A DNA stretch of 64,000 nt from Hydrangea macrophylla. Lineage: Eukaryota; Streptophyta; Magnoliopsida; Cornales; Hydrangeaceae. The position numbers and the translations under genes were made by a program. The stretch covers positions 11,596,001 through 11,660,000 of the forward strand of contig CM066994.1 of assembly GCA_033977485.1 (NCBI GenBank), written 5' to 3'. Positions 1-11,551 of the stretch are shown one piece after another. The notes below the pieces were generated by a model. It worked only from the letters and a program-made list of their open reading frames with translations, was not told the origin of the DNA and did no database searches. Positions within the stretch are counted from its first letter, which is position 1; each line of letters begins with the position of its first letter.

Positions 1-1169
1 CCAGAGTCTATCAACCATTGCACCCAACTGCTCTGGCAGGGCCGGTTCCCAAACCAAGCAAGTAGCCGTCGCTACTATAACTCTCAAACATCGAGAGGCG
101 TACCCCGGTATGAACTTGTATCAAACTCCCTTTTGACCCACATAGACACATAGCATGCTCATATAATCACATATACGTGCTCGCGTAAAATTAGACATGC
201 TTTTCACATTTAAGCACGTGCATAATTAACGGGCCTAAGTTTAACACATGGATCTTGCCCGGATCTCAATTTCGTTGCTGAAAATTAAAACATATAATTT
301 CCTTATATCTCATAGGCTAGAAATTCATACCTCGAGCTATCGTCGTATAACTTTGAGGGAACGACTAGAAGTCTGATTAAACGTTAAATCTCCGATCCTA
401 CGCAAAACCTACAAGTTTACATGGGTTTTCCCCAAATTTCTAGATTTAGAGAATTATAAAAACTTAGCCAAACGTGGCCTAAAGACTATCAAAATGTAAC
501 CCTTACCTTGGGGAGTTCAAATATGAATTTTGGTTGAAAACAAACGGGCAGAAGTCCGTCGATTTGCGTCAAGAAACTCTAAGCCACCAATCACCTCTTG
601 ATTTAGGTTTTGAGAAACTTTTGAAATGAAAAATATCTAGAGCTTGCTATATATAGACAAAATTATCGAAAATAATGTTTACCTCCCCATGAGTTTTTTC
701 AAAACTTCTAATTATTCTCCGAAACGTTGCACACGACCATTTTATCTCTTCACGAGTGACAACTATAAATTATAGAAGTTTTCGACTAAGTCTCATTTGA
801 GTCCGAAATAAGGATCCAAGAACTAAATTCTGTGAAATCTCTATACAACCTACCTTTTATATAACGTGTCACTCACGTTCTCACCACAGTGTTCAAAATG
901 CTCTACAGCGATATCAAAACTATACAAAATTATACTACACAGGTATAATTACTATTCAAGGAATTCAGGTAAAGTCAAATAACATTTAAATCACATAAAT
1001 GTCATTTAGCTATGCTAATGCAACATGATTCTCCACGTTCCCGTGTCCTCGCTTGACACCTTCCGTTGACCCACGGTCAACCTCATCCACAATTATTAAT
1101 CCACATTAATAATTCTTAGAAATTCACTTAAGCATTTAAAAGAGTATATTTTCCGGGACGGGCGTGACA
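1..1169 (-). repeat. 3' LTR of the LARD-like element, truncated by window start
   Basis: This stretch matches 18339-19506 with only scattered differences. It ends in GGGCGTGACA, where the intact partner LTR begins TGTCACGACC, giving the usual TG...CA ends. The purine tract follows at once. Only the U3-side half of the LTR is present. Confidence 0.85.
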
Positions 1170-1187
1170 ACTCTCCCCTCCAAAAAA
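1170..1187 (-). promoter_or_regulatory. Polypurine tract of the LARD-like element
   Basis: On the minus strand this is an A/G run abutting the LTR edge at 1169. That is where plus-strand DNA synthesis is primed in LTR retrotransposons. The same tract sits in the same place in the related element (55780-55790). Confidence 0.65.
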
Positions 1188-3639
1188 GAAGTTTGTCCCC
1201 AAACTTATACCATCTCATCAAGCTACAAGACTTCTCACAAGTACTTCCAATGTTTGTTTCACACACAACCCATTTCACTAAGATGTCACAATCTCACGAG
1301 GAAAATAAATCCTCAGGTTCTTAAGGAAAATAAATCCTTGGAGCCCTCGTCTCGACCTGATTGAAGATTCAAACCGCATTTTAGAAATGCATCAAAGCAC
1401 CTCGATAAGTAAGGACATCAATACCTGAGTAGAACCTACTCCATAGTCAAACCTGACATTCAATCCTATCGCAATGTCACAACGTCAACTCCCATATACC
1501 TTCATTGTACTTGTCACATTTCATTTCCAAAACTCAAAAGTTTCATCACAATACTCAAAACAAAGGAAATAACTCATCTCACTTTCACCCATCTTTCTTT
1601 TCGACTCAAAATTTGTTTCCAACACTTCTCAACTGATTAACAACCATATATGATTCTTCATCTCGAAGCGAACCAAAACTGAGTACTAGCGTACATACTC
1701 TGCCGATAAAGTAATGCCTCAACCAACTATTTCATATACCATAGATTCAATCATTTATCTTGCGAATCGCGGAATACTTGTAGAACGATAACACGCTTCA
1801 ACGACTCTCATTTCTTCTCCAATTCCATTTTGATTTAATCTAACCTCGTATTATACTTCCAATCATGCATGATTCGTAAGACACCATTCAAATTCTCAAC
1901 TGAAAATTTTACACTGTTTTACTTGTTCGAGGTTACCAAATGTCTTGAATCACCCTTAGTGAGGTCAACCCACTTGTCATTTATCTCTCAATTCTGTACT
2001 CGAACTACCGTCTATTGCCCTAGAAGGTTACACCTTATAATTTCGATTTAAAACTTTTAACAAAGTCAAATGCATTTCTCATTCTTGTTTTTAAAATAAA
2101 TTATTTTGAAATCTCACATAACACTTTCATCTCTTTCATAACATAATTACCTCGATATTTGTCGTAACAAATAACATTGTTCACATGTTCAGCACGTACT
2201 TTGTTCCTGTCTCAAACCTTTGACCATTCATAATCCATTCTTATACACGTTGTGTACACATACCCCGAGTCAATTACTTTTCTGTCGGAGATCTCAACTG
2301 CGGTGTAATACATTCTTATCTCATACCCTACTTGTCCACTATCCATTAGTTTATCAGTCCAGGTAGATTCACTACCATCACATAGTTATACGGTTCCATA
2401 AATCTCTGGTGTTTTGCTTTTTTTTCTTTACACAAGCCCATACCAATCATACTCCTGTATCTACACCCATACTGAGTTTCTGATAACCCTTCACATTAAG
2501 CATATATTCCTCGTATAACATCTCAAGGCACCATACCTTATTCAATAGTTTAATATTTCATAACCTTAGTCGACTTGACTTAACTCTAATTCAAATTCTC
2601 TAATCCTTTATCTTTTTTATTCTGATCTCAACCTTATTGTTCTCGAAGAACCTGTTGTTCGAGTATTCATACTATTCCCGTAACCATCTGAAGACAACTC
2701 AGTAATTCGATATTCCCAATCAAGTACCATAGTCTCCCTATGTTCGATAAATTCCCTATCGAATTCCAATTCACATACCTTTCGTGACAATGCTCAAAGT
2801 CACCCATTCTCGCTTCGGGTACTAATGTCAACCCATTCATAACTATTGTCTTCAAGTGCTTCACACTTTATGGATCTCATCAAGTTCCTGATCGTTCAAA
2901 ACTTCAAATCATTCATAACCTTGGGTTATTCCGATACTTAAACCAAGATCAAGTTCCCTTTAGAACAATACTCAAGTCAACTCGTTTAGTGGCACTACCT
3001 CCAGCTTACTAAGCTCAAGTGTACCATATTTCACTAACCCCTTGCTTTAGAATTTCCAAGTTTATAATCTTTTCACGTAGAACTCATTCATCTGACAAAC
3101 ACCATTGTGTCCCAAGCACTAATCATACCATATCTTTCCACGATACTCGTCTTCCAAAGTCTACTTGATACCTTATTACAAGTATTTAATACAAATTTTC
3201 TTACTCAAACAAAAGTTTTGTTTCAAAACATTTTAAACACTTTAAAATTTTGTTCGGGTGAAATCCGACATTCTCAAAACCCTCCAACTTCGTTGGAATT
3301 CAAGGCAACTGTGACAACATTCCATTGATTCCACCACTGTCCTCTAACCACTTTACATTCCTACTATCATATCTGATAATATACTAAATGTACTACCAAG
3401 TCTCCATCTTCCTCTTATCGTTCATGTTCACTTACCCATTCAAGCTTCATCTTCCCAATTTACATTTTCATCTCTCTAACTTGACTTATCCTAAAGTCAC
3501 TTTACTTATCCATTTCCGCAACCGCTCTTGTTCAGTATCGTAATACTTATCATACTCCAACTTTCCATTGGCAACCACTCACTTCAGACACCCAACAATG
3601 CTTTAAAAACATTAAAAGATTTTCCATTTTAATTGAAAT

Positions 3640-4065
3640 ACACTAACTAGCAATGGAAGCATGTATTTGACATCTTAAAACAACTTTTCTGTGACAAACA
3701 GCCCAAGGGCAAAATGGTCATTTATAAAATATAGTTAAATTTTACATCAAAAGATAGCTCTTTGAGTCTCAGTTCCAATGCAAAAAACGGAGCGCAAATT
3801 TGAATTTTCTACAAAGAGTTATGCCTGTTTCCGTAAAACTCGACGAAAAATGTTTATGAAATCACTGTTTGGATCAGAGGGGTGTTCGACCGGTCGAACT
3901 GCCCCTTTCGACCGGTCCAAGTACCCCTTGGACCATATTTTACTCCGTTTAACATCTTTAAAAGTCCCCAACCTCACAAGGCATTTGGGACTACTTCCCA
4001 ACCACTTTGGAACCATCAAAAAGTGCTTGAAACATCGAAAACTCACCGAACTATACGTGGTTCAT
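3640..4065 (-). repeat. LTR-like extra segment carrying TTCGACCGGTCGAA
   Basis: Compared with the related element near 58040-58110, this element has about 430 extra bases between a shared block ending near 3640 and a shared block starting near 4065. The extra segment contains the same palindrome pair as this element's own LTR (3894-3925 here, 17695-17727 in the LTR). I infer a decayed U5-like LTR fragment captured inside. The borders are approximate. Confidence 0.45.
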
Positions 4066-4373
4066 GGTTATCCGTACTACAACTCACTGTAATAACGACC
4101 TTCTCTGTAGGATTCCCTACCAACATCTCCTTGTCCTCATGATATCCGATATCCATTTGGTTTCCCCGAATCTCTTATCACGTTCAATCAATCACACTTA
4201 TCTTTCGCCTCAAGTCCTATATTCTTACGTCCTTTATTCTACTTCCGTTGACACACTACCTCAAACACCAAGGAAATCCTATTCTTGTTCATTTCCATTC
4301 TTTATTCTCCATCAAGAAGTTCTATGGTTTCTCCCCTGACCTATATCGTCCTTATCGTTACATCCGTACACAC

Positions 4374-5683
4374 TGTTAGGAAACTGCGTTCTCAGAATTC
4401 GTTGACAGTGCGTATAAGTTGGTACTGCAAAACAAATTACGTGAAAACTACAATAACCCTACAAGGGTGGAACTAGGGTTACCTTAAACTGCTAAAACGG
4501 ATTGCTGTAGTAGACGAATCGAGAACACGGGCTCGATGACAGCTCACAATCTTCTACCGTATTCCTTTGCTGCCAAAATATCGAACTGAGTGTGGGCTCT
4601 TTCGAAATCCTTTCTGTTTTCTGCTCTCCCTCTTTTACGCTCTCTTTTATACTCTATATAGAAAAACACAAAAATGAGAAGAGAGTCAAAGCAGCATATA
4701 TATAGGCTACGATAGGGACCACAAGAAGTCAATAAGGAATAGGCTTCCTTATGGAATTAGGAAACCCTAATTCGAACTGAATCAGATTTCTATTTCCATA
4801 AATTATAATTCATACCACTAAAGAATTATAATTGCACTCCTACCCTTATCTCAAAAATATATTTCGAGCTCCGTGTTATTAAATGCTTATTATCTCCCCA
4901 TGTTAAGATTACAGATATCCATTAATTTAATATAATTACTGACAATCATATTTAATTAATTTCTGAAAATTCCTTGAGATCCTCTGCTTAACTTATCTGA
5001 TATATCGGATACAAAATCCACCTGCAGGGTTTGACATAATCAAAACTTATAAGCTTTCTCAAGGGGATATCATCAATCCCAAAATTGAGACATAGATTCC
5101 ATCATTAATTAATATCCACCACACAATTAATATTGCCACCCAATCCAATGAGATATTGACCCATTTAAGGATCTCACCCTTTTAGGGATCAAAGTGTAAA
5201 TATCAAATGTACGTGTCTACAAATTATCTTAGGATTTAGAGCATAAGCACTCATAATAGCCATGAGGTATTAATTATCTTAAAAGTCAGTATAAAGATAA
5301 TTACCCCAAGTTAGTCCCGTTTAATACACAAAGTGTACCAGCATAGTGAGTTGAAACTATACCGTTTTCCGTAGTCAAGACAAACCTACTACAACATCAT
5401 GCTGCAGTCCTACCGATGGTGTGTCCAATCCCATCTAAGACTGTAAACCAAAATCTTACATTCTATAATATCTGATGGCCTGATCTTCCGTGTGTAAGAC
5501 GAACTCTACACACCAAACCACCTACAATATAGAATGAGAGACACACATGCATAGTATTAAATAAATAATATAATACAAACATTGCCCACACCGATTCTCA
5601 TAAAAAAAAAAGATTAACTGATTTTATTAAATGAATAATAAATCAACTACATAAAGCATGGCTTTTAGTATATATCCCTAACA
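4374..5683 (-). repeat. 3' LTR of copia element
   Basis: This 1310-base LTR is uninterrupted and serves as the reference that exposes the solo-LTR insertion in the 5' copy. A TATATATA-type box lies near 4692-4703 on the minus strand. The purine tract adjoins at 5684, just before the end of pol. Confidence 0.93.
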
Positions 5684-5697
5684 ATCTTCCACTTAGA
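5684..5697 (-). promoter_or_regulatory. Polypurine tract of copia element
   Basis: On the minus strand the bases next to the LTR read AAGTGGAAGAT, a purine-rich tract typical of plant copia elements. It directly abuts the 3' LTR and lies just downstream of the pol stop at 5699. Confidence 0.75.
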
Positions 5698-5698
5698 C

Positions 5699-7369
5699 TC
5701 AAAGCCATGATGCGACACACCTCACTCCTATCCCTTCTACATGACTGTCAAAAGTCTTGGCCGGTAAGCTCTTGGTGAAAGGATCTGCCAGGTTATTTGC
5801 TGATGCTATCTTGGTAACTTCAACATCACCTCTTTGTACGATCTCTCGTATCAGGTGATACTTACGCTCAATGTGTTTTCCCTTCTTATGGGCCCTTGGT
5901 TCCTTTGAGTTAGCAACCACTCCGCTATTATTGCAATAAAGGGTAATAGCCGATTGTACCGCAGGTACTACTCTTAGATCCATAAGGAAGTTTCTAAGCC
6001 AGACGGCCTCCTTAGCGGCTTCCGAAGCAGCCACATACTCGGCTTCCATGGTAGAATCAGCAATACATGACTGCTTGATACTCCTCCAACTAATGGCTCC
6101 ACCTCCTAGGGTAAACATATATCCTGAGGTAGACTTTCTGGAATCCCTATCTGACAGGAAATCAGAATCTGTGTACCCAATGGGTACAAGACTGTCTGCT
6201 TGGTAAACTAACATATAATCTCGAGTCCTTTTTAGGTACTTGAGAATATTTTTCACCGCAGTCCAATGTTCTTGCCCTGGATTAGACTGATATCTACTAA
6301 CCATGCCAACAGCAAAGCAGATGTCAGGTCTAGTACACAGCATAGCATACATTAGGCTTCCTACTGCCGAGGCATAAGGAACTGCCTTCATCTTCTCTAT
6401 CTCATCAGGTGTCTTAGGACACTGATCCTTAGATAGAGTAATTCCATGTCTGAAGGGAAGGAATCCCTTCTTGAAATCTTGCATGCTAAACCTTGCAAGA
6501 ATATTATCAATATAAGTGCCTTGTGACAAGCCCAACATCCTATTCTTGCGATCTCGCATAAGCTTGATCCCTAGTATGTGACCGGCTTCTCCCAAGTCCT
6601 TCATATCGAATTGACTGGATAACCATACCCTTACAGAAGATAATACCCCTACATCGTTTCCGATTAGCAAGAAATCATCCATATACAGTACTAAGAACAC
6701 CACCACTCTTCCATCATGTTTCTTGTACACACAAGATTCATCCGCACATTGATCAAAACCTAAAGACTTGATTGCTTGATCAAAGCGGATATTCCAAGAC
6801 CTAGATGCCTGCTTAAGTCCATAAATGGACTTCGTAAGCTTGCACAACATGTGTTCTTGGCCCTTCGCAATGAACCCGTCTGATTGCATCATATAGATGC
6901 ACTCGTCAAGATTCCCATTTAGAAATGCTGTCTTGACATCCATTTGCCAAATTTCATAATCGAAATGTGCAGCAATGGATAAGAGAATCCGGATAGACTT
7001 TAGCATGGCCACCGGCAAAAAGGTTTCCTCATAATCGATTCCCTCTTTTTGAGTGAACCCTTTCGCAACAAGCCTTGCTTTAAAGGTTTCCACCTTACCG
7101 TCTACTCCTCTCTTCTTCTTATAAATCCACTTACATCCAATGGGTTTTATTTCATTAGGTGGTTCTACAAGATCCCATACTTGATTGGAGTACATTGACT
7201 CCATTTCAGATTTCATAGCCTTTTGCCAAAGATCTGCATCTTTATCTTGGAGTGCTTCATTGTAGTTACAGGGGTCGGTACCTTGTTCATCAGGGACCCG
7301 GTCATAAGACTCTCCCAAGAACATATACCGGTCAGGTTGAATAATAACCCTCCCACTACGACGAGGCAC
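5699..7369 (-). CDS. Copia Pol C-terminal part: reverse transcriptase and RNase H
   Basis: The 556-residue frame holds a copia reverse transcriptase followed by RNase H, which copy the element RNA into DNA inside virus-like particles. The N-terminal third has the WxxAMKxEMxSM and GCKWIYKKKRG motifs that open copia RT, then QMDVKTAFLNG, SIYGLKQASRSW and the catalytic LYMDDFLLIG box near residue 230. RNase H follows with YTDSDFLSDRDSRKS (first Asp), a central MEAEYVAASEAAKEAVWL, and the usual C-terminal KHIERKYHLIRE with LADPFTKSLP. The start shown is simply the first Met after the stop at 7544; the true polyprotein is continuous through 7370-7543, which is also open in this frame. All key residues I checked are present. 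Confidence 0.93.
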   Translation of the reverse strand: MPRRSGRVIIQPDRYMFLGESYDRVPDEQGTDPCNYNEALQDKDADLWQKAMKSEMESMYSNQVWDLVEPPNEIKPIGCKWIYKKKRGVDGKVETFKARLVAKGFTQKEGIDYEETFLPVAMLKSIRILLSIAAHFDYEIWQMDVKTAFLNGNLDECIYMMQSDGFIAKGQEHMLCKLTKSIYGLKQASRSWNIRFDQAIKSLGFDQCADESCVYKKHDGRVVVFLVLYMDDFLLIGNDVGVLSSVRVWLSSQFDMKDLGEAGHILGIKLMRDRKNRMLGLSQGTYIDNILARFSMQDFKKGFLPFRHGITLSKDQCPKTPDEIEKMKAVPYASAVGSLMYAMLCTRPDICFAVGMVSRYQSNPGQEHWTAVKNILKYLKRTRDYMLVYQADSLVPIGYTDSDFLSDRDSRKSTSGYMFTLGGGAISWRSIKQSCIADSTMEAEYVAASEAAKEAVWLRNFLMDLRVVPAVQSAITLYCNNSGVVANSKEPRAHKKGKHIERKYHLIREIVQRGDVEVTKIASANNLADPFTKSLPAKTFDSHVEGIGVRCVASWL

Positions 7370-7543
7370 AACCCGTGTCTGTGTATCACTGATATTTTGT
7401 TGTGAAGATTCTGAACTTAATACACCATTATCTACACGTTGTACTGGTTCAGGAACCTGCGTGTTAATGGTTGGTTCAGAATCTACACGAGTTTCGATAA
7501 TCCTCCCATTACGACGTGGTAATGGAATATGGATAACTCTTTC

Positions 7544-8887
7544 TTATGGTGTTTCTTCTTGTACTGTTGGTATCGAAGAAGTATGTCTCGGTGTCTCTCC
7601 TCTCATTTTCTCTAGAACAATACGACTTTTGGGATTATAGTCCATAACATAGTCCTCTTCTAAGAATGTGGCATTGGTGCTAACAATAACCTTCTGATCC
7701 TTAGGACTATAAAATAGACCACCTTTAGTTCCTCTTGGATACCCAACAAAGAAACATACTTCTGTTCTTGATTCCAACTTTTCTGCGTTCCCTTTCAGCA
7801 CATATGCTGGACTACCCCAGATCCGAACATGACGCAGACTAGGCTTTCGCCCAGTCCACAATTCCATGGGAGTAGTAGGTACTGACTTAGATGATACCAA
7901 GTTTAGAATGTATGCAGCTGTCTCTAATGCGTGTCCCCAAAAGGAAATTGGTAAATCCGAGTAACTCATCATAGATCTTACCATGTCCATGAGAGTCCTG
8001 TTCCTTCTTTCTGCTACACCGTTCTGCTGAGGCATACGGGGTGCAAACAATTGGGATGTAATCCCTTGCTCCAATAAGTATTCCCTAAACTCTCCTAAGA
8101 GGTAATCTCCACCACGATCAGATCGTAGTGTCTCGATACATTTACCTAGACGTTTCTCCATTTCAGCCTTGAAGTCTTTGAATTTCTCAAAGCATTCAGA
8201 CTTACGTCGCATCAAATAAATGTACCCATACCTTGAGTAATCATCGATGAAAGTGACAAAGTACTCAAATCCCCCTCTTGCTTGGATAGTTATAGGACCA
8301 CACAAATCAGAGTGAACCAGTTCCAATGGCTCTTTTGCTCTATAGCCCTTGGCCGAGAATGGCTTCTTGGTCATTTTACCTTCCAAGCAGGATTCACAAA
8401 CTGGAAGTGCCTCCACTTCCAATGAGCCTAATGGCCCATTTTGAACCAGTTTTTGAATCCTTTTCAAATTAATATGACCAAGGCGTAAGTGCCAAAGATG
8501 CGTTTGGTTCATCCTCGAAGGTTCTTTTCTCTTAAATGGCAAACTATTTGTGTTATTCAATTCATTAAGTTGCAGTATAGGAGAGATAGGATTTATAATA
8601 TAAAGATCATCCACCAATTGACCAGAACAAATAAAACGTTTATTTTCTTTAATAACTACTACTTTATTAAAATGAACTGAATATCCATTCTTTACTAAAC
8701 TAGAAACTGAAACTAAATTCCTTCTAATAGAAGGTACATAAAAGCAATTTCTTAATATTAAAATCCTATCTCTACCAAAACTAAGATGTAGATCTCCTAC
8801 TGCAACTGTTGCTACTTTCGTAGCATTTCCCATATATAGATAAATCTTTCCATCACTGAGCTGTCTGGTTCCCTGGAACCCTTGCAA
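7544..8887 (-). CDS. Copia Pol middle part: protease end and integrase
   Basis: This 447-residue frame continues the protease and carries the integrase that joins element DNA to the chromosome. The protease motif [10 protein letters not shown] lies just upstream in the same frame (about 8890-8925), after the stop at 8942. Inside the frame the GAG-pre-integrase zinc site shows [10 protein letters not shown] and CESCLEGK (residues about 130-180). The DDE core follows: [10 protein letters not shown], then [10 protein letters not shown], then [13 protein letters not shown]. The C-terminal integrase part includes the [18 protein letters not shown] stretch common in plant copia elements. It ends at a TAA that interrupts the polyprotein. 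The frame is the same as that of the reverse transcriptase segment. Confidence 0.92.
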   Translation of the reverse strand: MQGFQGTRQLSDGKIYLYMGNATKVATVAVGDLHLSFGRDRILILRNCFYVPSIRRNLVSVSSLVKNGYSVHFNKVVVIKENKRFICSGQLVDDLYIINPISPILQLNELNNTNSLPFKRKEPSRMNQTHLWHLRLGHINLKRIQKLVQNGPLGSLEVEALPVCESCLEGKMTKKPFSAKGYRAKEPLELVHSDLCGPITIQARGGFEYFVTFIDDYSRYGYIYLMRRKSECFEKFKDFKAEMEKRLGKCIETLRSDRGGDYLLGEFREYLLEQGITSQLFAPRMPQQNGVAERRNRTLMDMVRSMMSYSDLPISFWGHALETAAYILNLVSSKSVPTTPMELWTGRKPSLRHVRIWGSPAYVLKGNAEKLESRTEVCFFVGYPRGTKGGLFYSPKDQKVIVSTNATFLEEDYVMDYNPKSRIVLEKMRGETPRHTSSIPTVQEETP

Positions 8888-8941
8888 AGAATTGCATACA
8901 TGATCAGTGGCTCCCGTATCTACACACCAGGTACCGGTAGA

Positions 8942-9592
8942 TCAGACCACTAAACACGATTCAACAACTAGTAAATGAGATTTACCTTGATTGTTCTGTC
9001 TGGCGAGATAAATTGGACATTGCTTCTTCCAGTGTCCTGGCTGCTTGCAAACAAAACATTTGCCTTTAGGCTTTCCCAGTTGTCCTCGTGGCCTTTGGAT
9101 TGGCGGAGGACCCGCGACCTTCTTTTGAGCCTTTTTCATTTTCTTCTTGCCATTCGGCTTTGAAGCAGAACCTTTCTCAAACACAAGAGCACTCCCTAAC
9201 TTTCTGTTGAGACCCTCAACTGCCTGGAGTTCTTTAAGCAGCTCCGCCAAAGTATATTTAAATTTATTCATGTTGTAATTGAGGCGGAATTGCTTAAAAG
9301 ACTCTGGCAGTGACTGCAGTACGATATCGACCTGGGTTTCCCCATTGATTGTAGCTCCAAGGATCTCTAGTTCATTAAGAAAAGATATCATCTTAAGAAC
9401 ATGATCCCTTACAGGCGTCCCCTCAGCCATGGTTGTGTTCATCAAGTCTTTCATGGCAACCTGCCTAGCAGCACGACTTTGATCCCCGAACATCTCTCGG
9501 AGGCTCTCCATCATGTCATAGGCGTTGGTCATTGACTGATGTTGATGTTGCAGTACATTTGACATGGATGCCAAAATGTAACACCGCGCCAT
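8942..9592 (-). CDS. Copia Gag, main part with zinc knuckle
   Basis: This is the capsid and nucleocapsid part of Gag, which packages element RNA. The 216 residues show the UBN2-type helical region (for example MMESLREMFGDQSRAARQ and LPESFKQFRLNYN). A lysine-rich linker is followed by a CX2CX4HX4C zinc knuckle near residues 175-188, CFVCKQPGHWKKQC. It ends at a TGA in the same frame as the downstream protease. I read that TGA as a nonsense mutation, since plant copia elements normally have one open frame; programmed readthrough is a less likely alternative. The real N-terminus lies in the overlapping frame at 9529-9798. Confidence 0.92.
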   Translation of the reverse strand: MARCYILASMSNVLQHQHQSMTNAYDMMESLREMFGDQSRAARQVAMKDLMNTTMAEGTPVRDHVLKMISFLNELEILGATINGETQVDIVLQSLPESFKQFRLNYNMNKFKYTLAELLKELQAVEGLNRKLGSALVFEKGSASKPNGKKKMKKAQKKVAGPPPIQRPRGQLGKPKGKCFVCKQPGHWKKQCPIYLARQNNQGKSHLLVVESCLVV

Positions 9593-9798
9593 CTTATCAG
9601 CCTTGACCCAATTCTTGTGAGCCTGGGTTTCCTCAGCGTTGCCCCCTCACCAGGTTGCTCAGGACATTCTTGAGTAAGCACAAACTTGTACTCTTCAGCA
9701 GTTAACACAATATCCAAATTCCTTTTCCAGTCTATATAGTTTGGTCCAGTAAGTTTGTTTTCTTTAAGTATAACAGCAAGTGGAATGAAAGTACTCAT
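9529..9798 (-). CDS. Copia Gag N-terminus, frameshifted from the rest
   Basis: The first about 50 residues carry the start of copia Gag, with the LTGPNYIDWKRNLDIVL motif, and begin at the only sensible ATG. Near 9640 a one-base indel in a G-rich run throws the frame. The homologous reading continues in the frame of 8942-9592, so the last about 35 residues of this frame are nonsense. The genuine Gag start is therefore 9798, and the two frames form one gene. Confidence 0.88.
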   Translation of the reverse strand: MSTFIPLAVILKENKLTGPNYIDWKRNLDIVLTAEEYKFVLTQECPEQPGEGATLRKPRLTRIGSRLIRWRGVTFWHPCQMYCNINISQ

Positions 9799-11289
9799 TT
9801 AAAAGCCTGAGAATCACATAACATAAATAATTACGTTTGGGCAAAAATTACTATGGATTCGAGTTGAAAATATTGGTTCCCTCTACCATATTTGAAAGGA
9901 ATCCGCCAGCAACCTGATACACCGCGAATAGTATGACTCGATGGGAAGCCATATACTATCCATCATTTGTTCAGATAGACAATTGCCTTTTAATTTTACT
10001 ATCCAGGCAATGTACTTTGCCTAATAAAATTAAACTGCTGACTTGCTTTGGTCCTATAAATAATAACAGTGACTCAGATGGAGAGGATATTATTATTTAT
10101 AGCTAAGTGTATACCATCACTTAATTCTAGGTCAAGAGTTCCATGAAGAACACCTCTGATGGAGAGGTGACCCACACCAACAATCACCTAAAACAATCTT
10201 TTAAAGAAGTTTGTACTGATGATTCCATGATCAACTACATCCGATAGGGAGGATGACACTAGAGCCATCACACAAAATTAATCATATCATATACAAACCA
10301 GTGATGGGACCATGGGATTTATACTTGACAAATTCCCTCTCCCACTTAGAATTTTAAAAAAATTTGAGGGTTATAATTTTTTAGAAAAACTTTTAATTTA
10401 ATTAATAAAAAATAATGGAATACTTGACAAGGATTAAATCATCCTTACTAGTGAAACCCACATGTGTAGATAATAAAATTATTCTATTCTCATGATTTTA
10501 GAAAATAAGTACTTATGTTTTCAAATTATGGAATTAGTTTGATTTCTAAATACACATGTAGTTGTCCATCATTTTAAATTAATATAAATTAAACATGCAG
10601 CTAGACATCTGAAATAGGTCTAGGAATATCCATGTTGTCCTATTCATTAAACATGAAACAATAATAATCATTCAATCACACATAAATAAGAAAACCACAA
10701 TAAAATAGGAATCCCACTATTATGGTCAAGCTACAACTCTTGTGACGAAATCTTCATTGAACCCGATTAGCTCTTGTGAAGAAACCTTCATTGAACCCGA
10801 TTAGCTCTAAATCCGATCTACCATAAGCAACTGCCTTCCAAAACTCTTTTCTGAAACAGTCTTCTGAAACTGCCTTCTGAAACTGCTTCTACATCGCTTT
10901 CGAAAACTGCTTGTAAAACTGCTCTCACGAACCATCTTCACGGATTTACTTGAGATATATTACATAAACCCTATGCCTCCGTGAAGGAGTTCACATGCTA
11001 TATATTTACAGTAAATTAACCACGCATCAATCAAGCGTGGGATCCAATACATACAAATCCTATGCCTCCATAAAGGAGTTCATATGCTATATCAAAACAA
11101 CAATATTAACCACGAATAAACCCATCGTGGGATCCAATCACACAAAACCAGCGACCACAATAGTGGAATAAGAACGCTGCAAAACAAGGGTTAGCACAGA
11201 TCTACGTTCTATCCATCCATAAATGCACGCATAAGATCTGTTTTATTGGACAACATGGTTGCTTCCAACCTATACGCAGAATCAACGTT
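9799..11289 (-). other. Copia 5' leader, non-coding, with two internal tandem duplications
   Basis: There is no open frame of note between the primer site and gag. Two short tandem duplications are visible: about 35 bases repeated near 10741-10808 (TTCATTGAACCCGATTAGCT twice), and about 88 bases repeated near 10967-11140 (CCTATGCCTCC...AAGGAGTTCA twice, each followed by GTGGGATCCAAT). The rest is AT-rich. Confidence 0.7.
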
Positions 11290-11301
11290 GCTCTGATACC
11301 A
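11290..11301 (-). promoter_or_regulatory. Primer-binding site of copia element (initiator tRNA-Met)
   Basis: On the minus strand this reads TGGTATCAGAGC, the standard plant initiator tRNA-Met primer site. It is separated by one base from the LTR edge at 11303. It fixes the right-hand LTR as the 5' LTR. Confidence 0.92.
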
Positions 11302-11551
11302 CTGTTAGGGAACTACGTTCCCAGAATTCGTTGACAGTGCGTATAAGTTGGTACTACAAAAAAAATTACGTGAAAACTACAATAACCCTACAAGGGCGGA
11401 ACTAGGGTTACCTTAAACTGCTAAAACGGATTGCTGTAGTAGACGAATCGAGAACACGAGCTTGATGACAGCTCACGATCTTCTACCGTATTCCTTTGCT
11501 GCCAGAATATCAAACTGAGTGTGGGCTCTTTCGAAATCCTTTCTGTTTTCT

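Larger units (their letters stand above)
1170..4373 (-). other. Non-coding internal region of LARD-like element, 3' part
   Basis: I find no open frame with retroelement motifs here. Blocks align in order with the internal region of the element at 53732-61523, for example the stretch that includes two direct GGAAAATAAATCCT copies near 1300-1340 (compare 55940-55985). Short open frames are chance. The copia element interrupts the region at 4374 and it resumes at 16444. Confidence 0.75.

Noticed and set aside
8942..8944. TGA between gag and protease as programmed readthrough
   Set aside because: Kept only as a remote option. Other stops and a frameshift in the same gene make plain decay the simpler reading.
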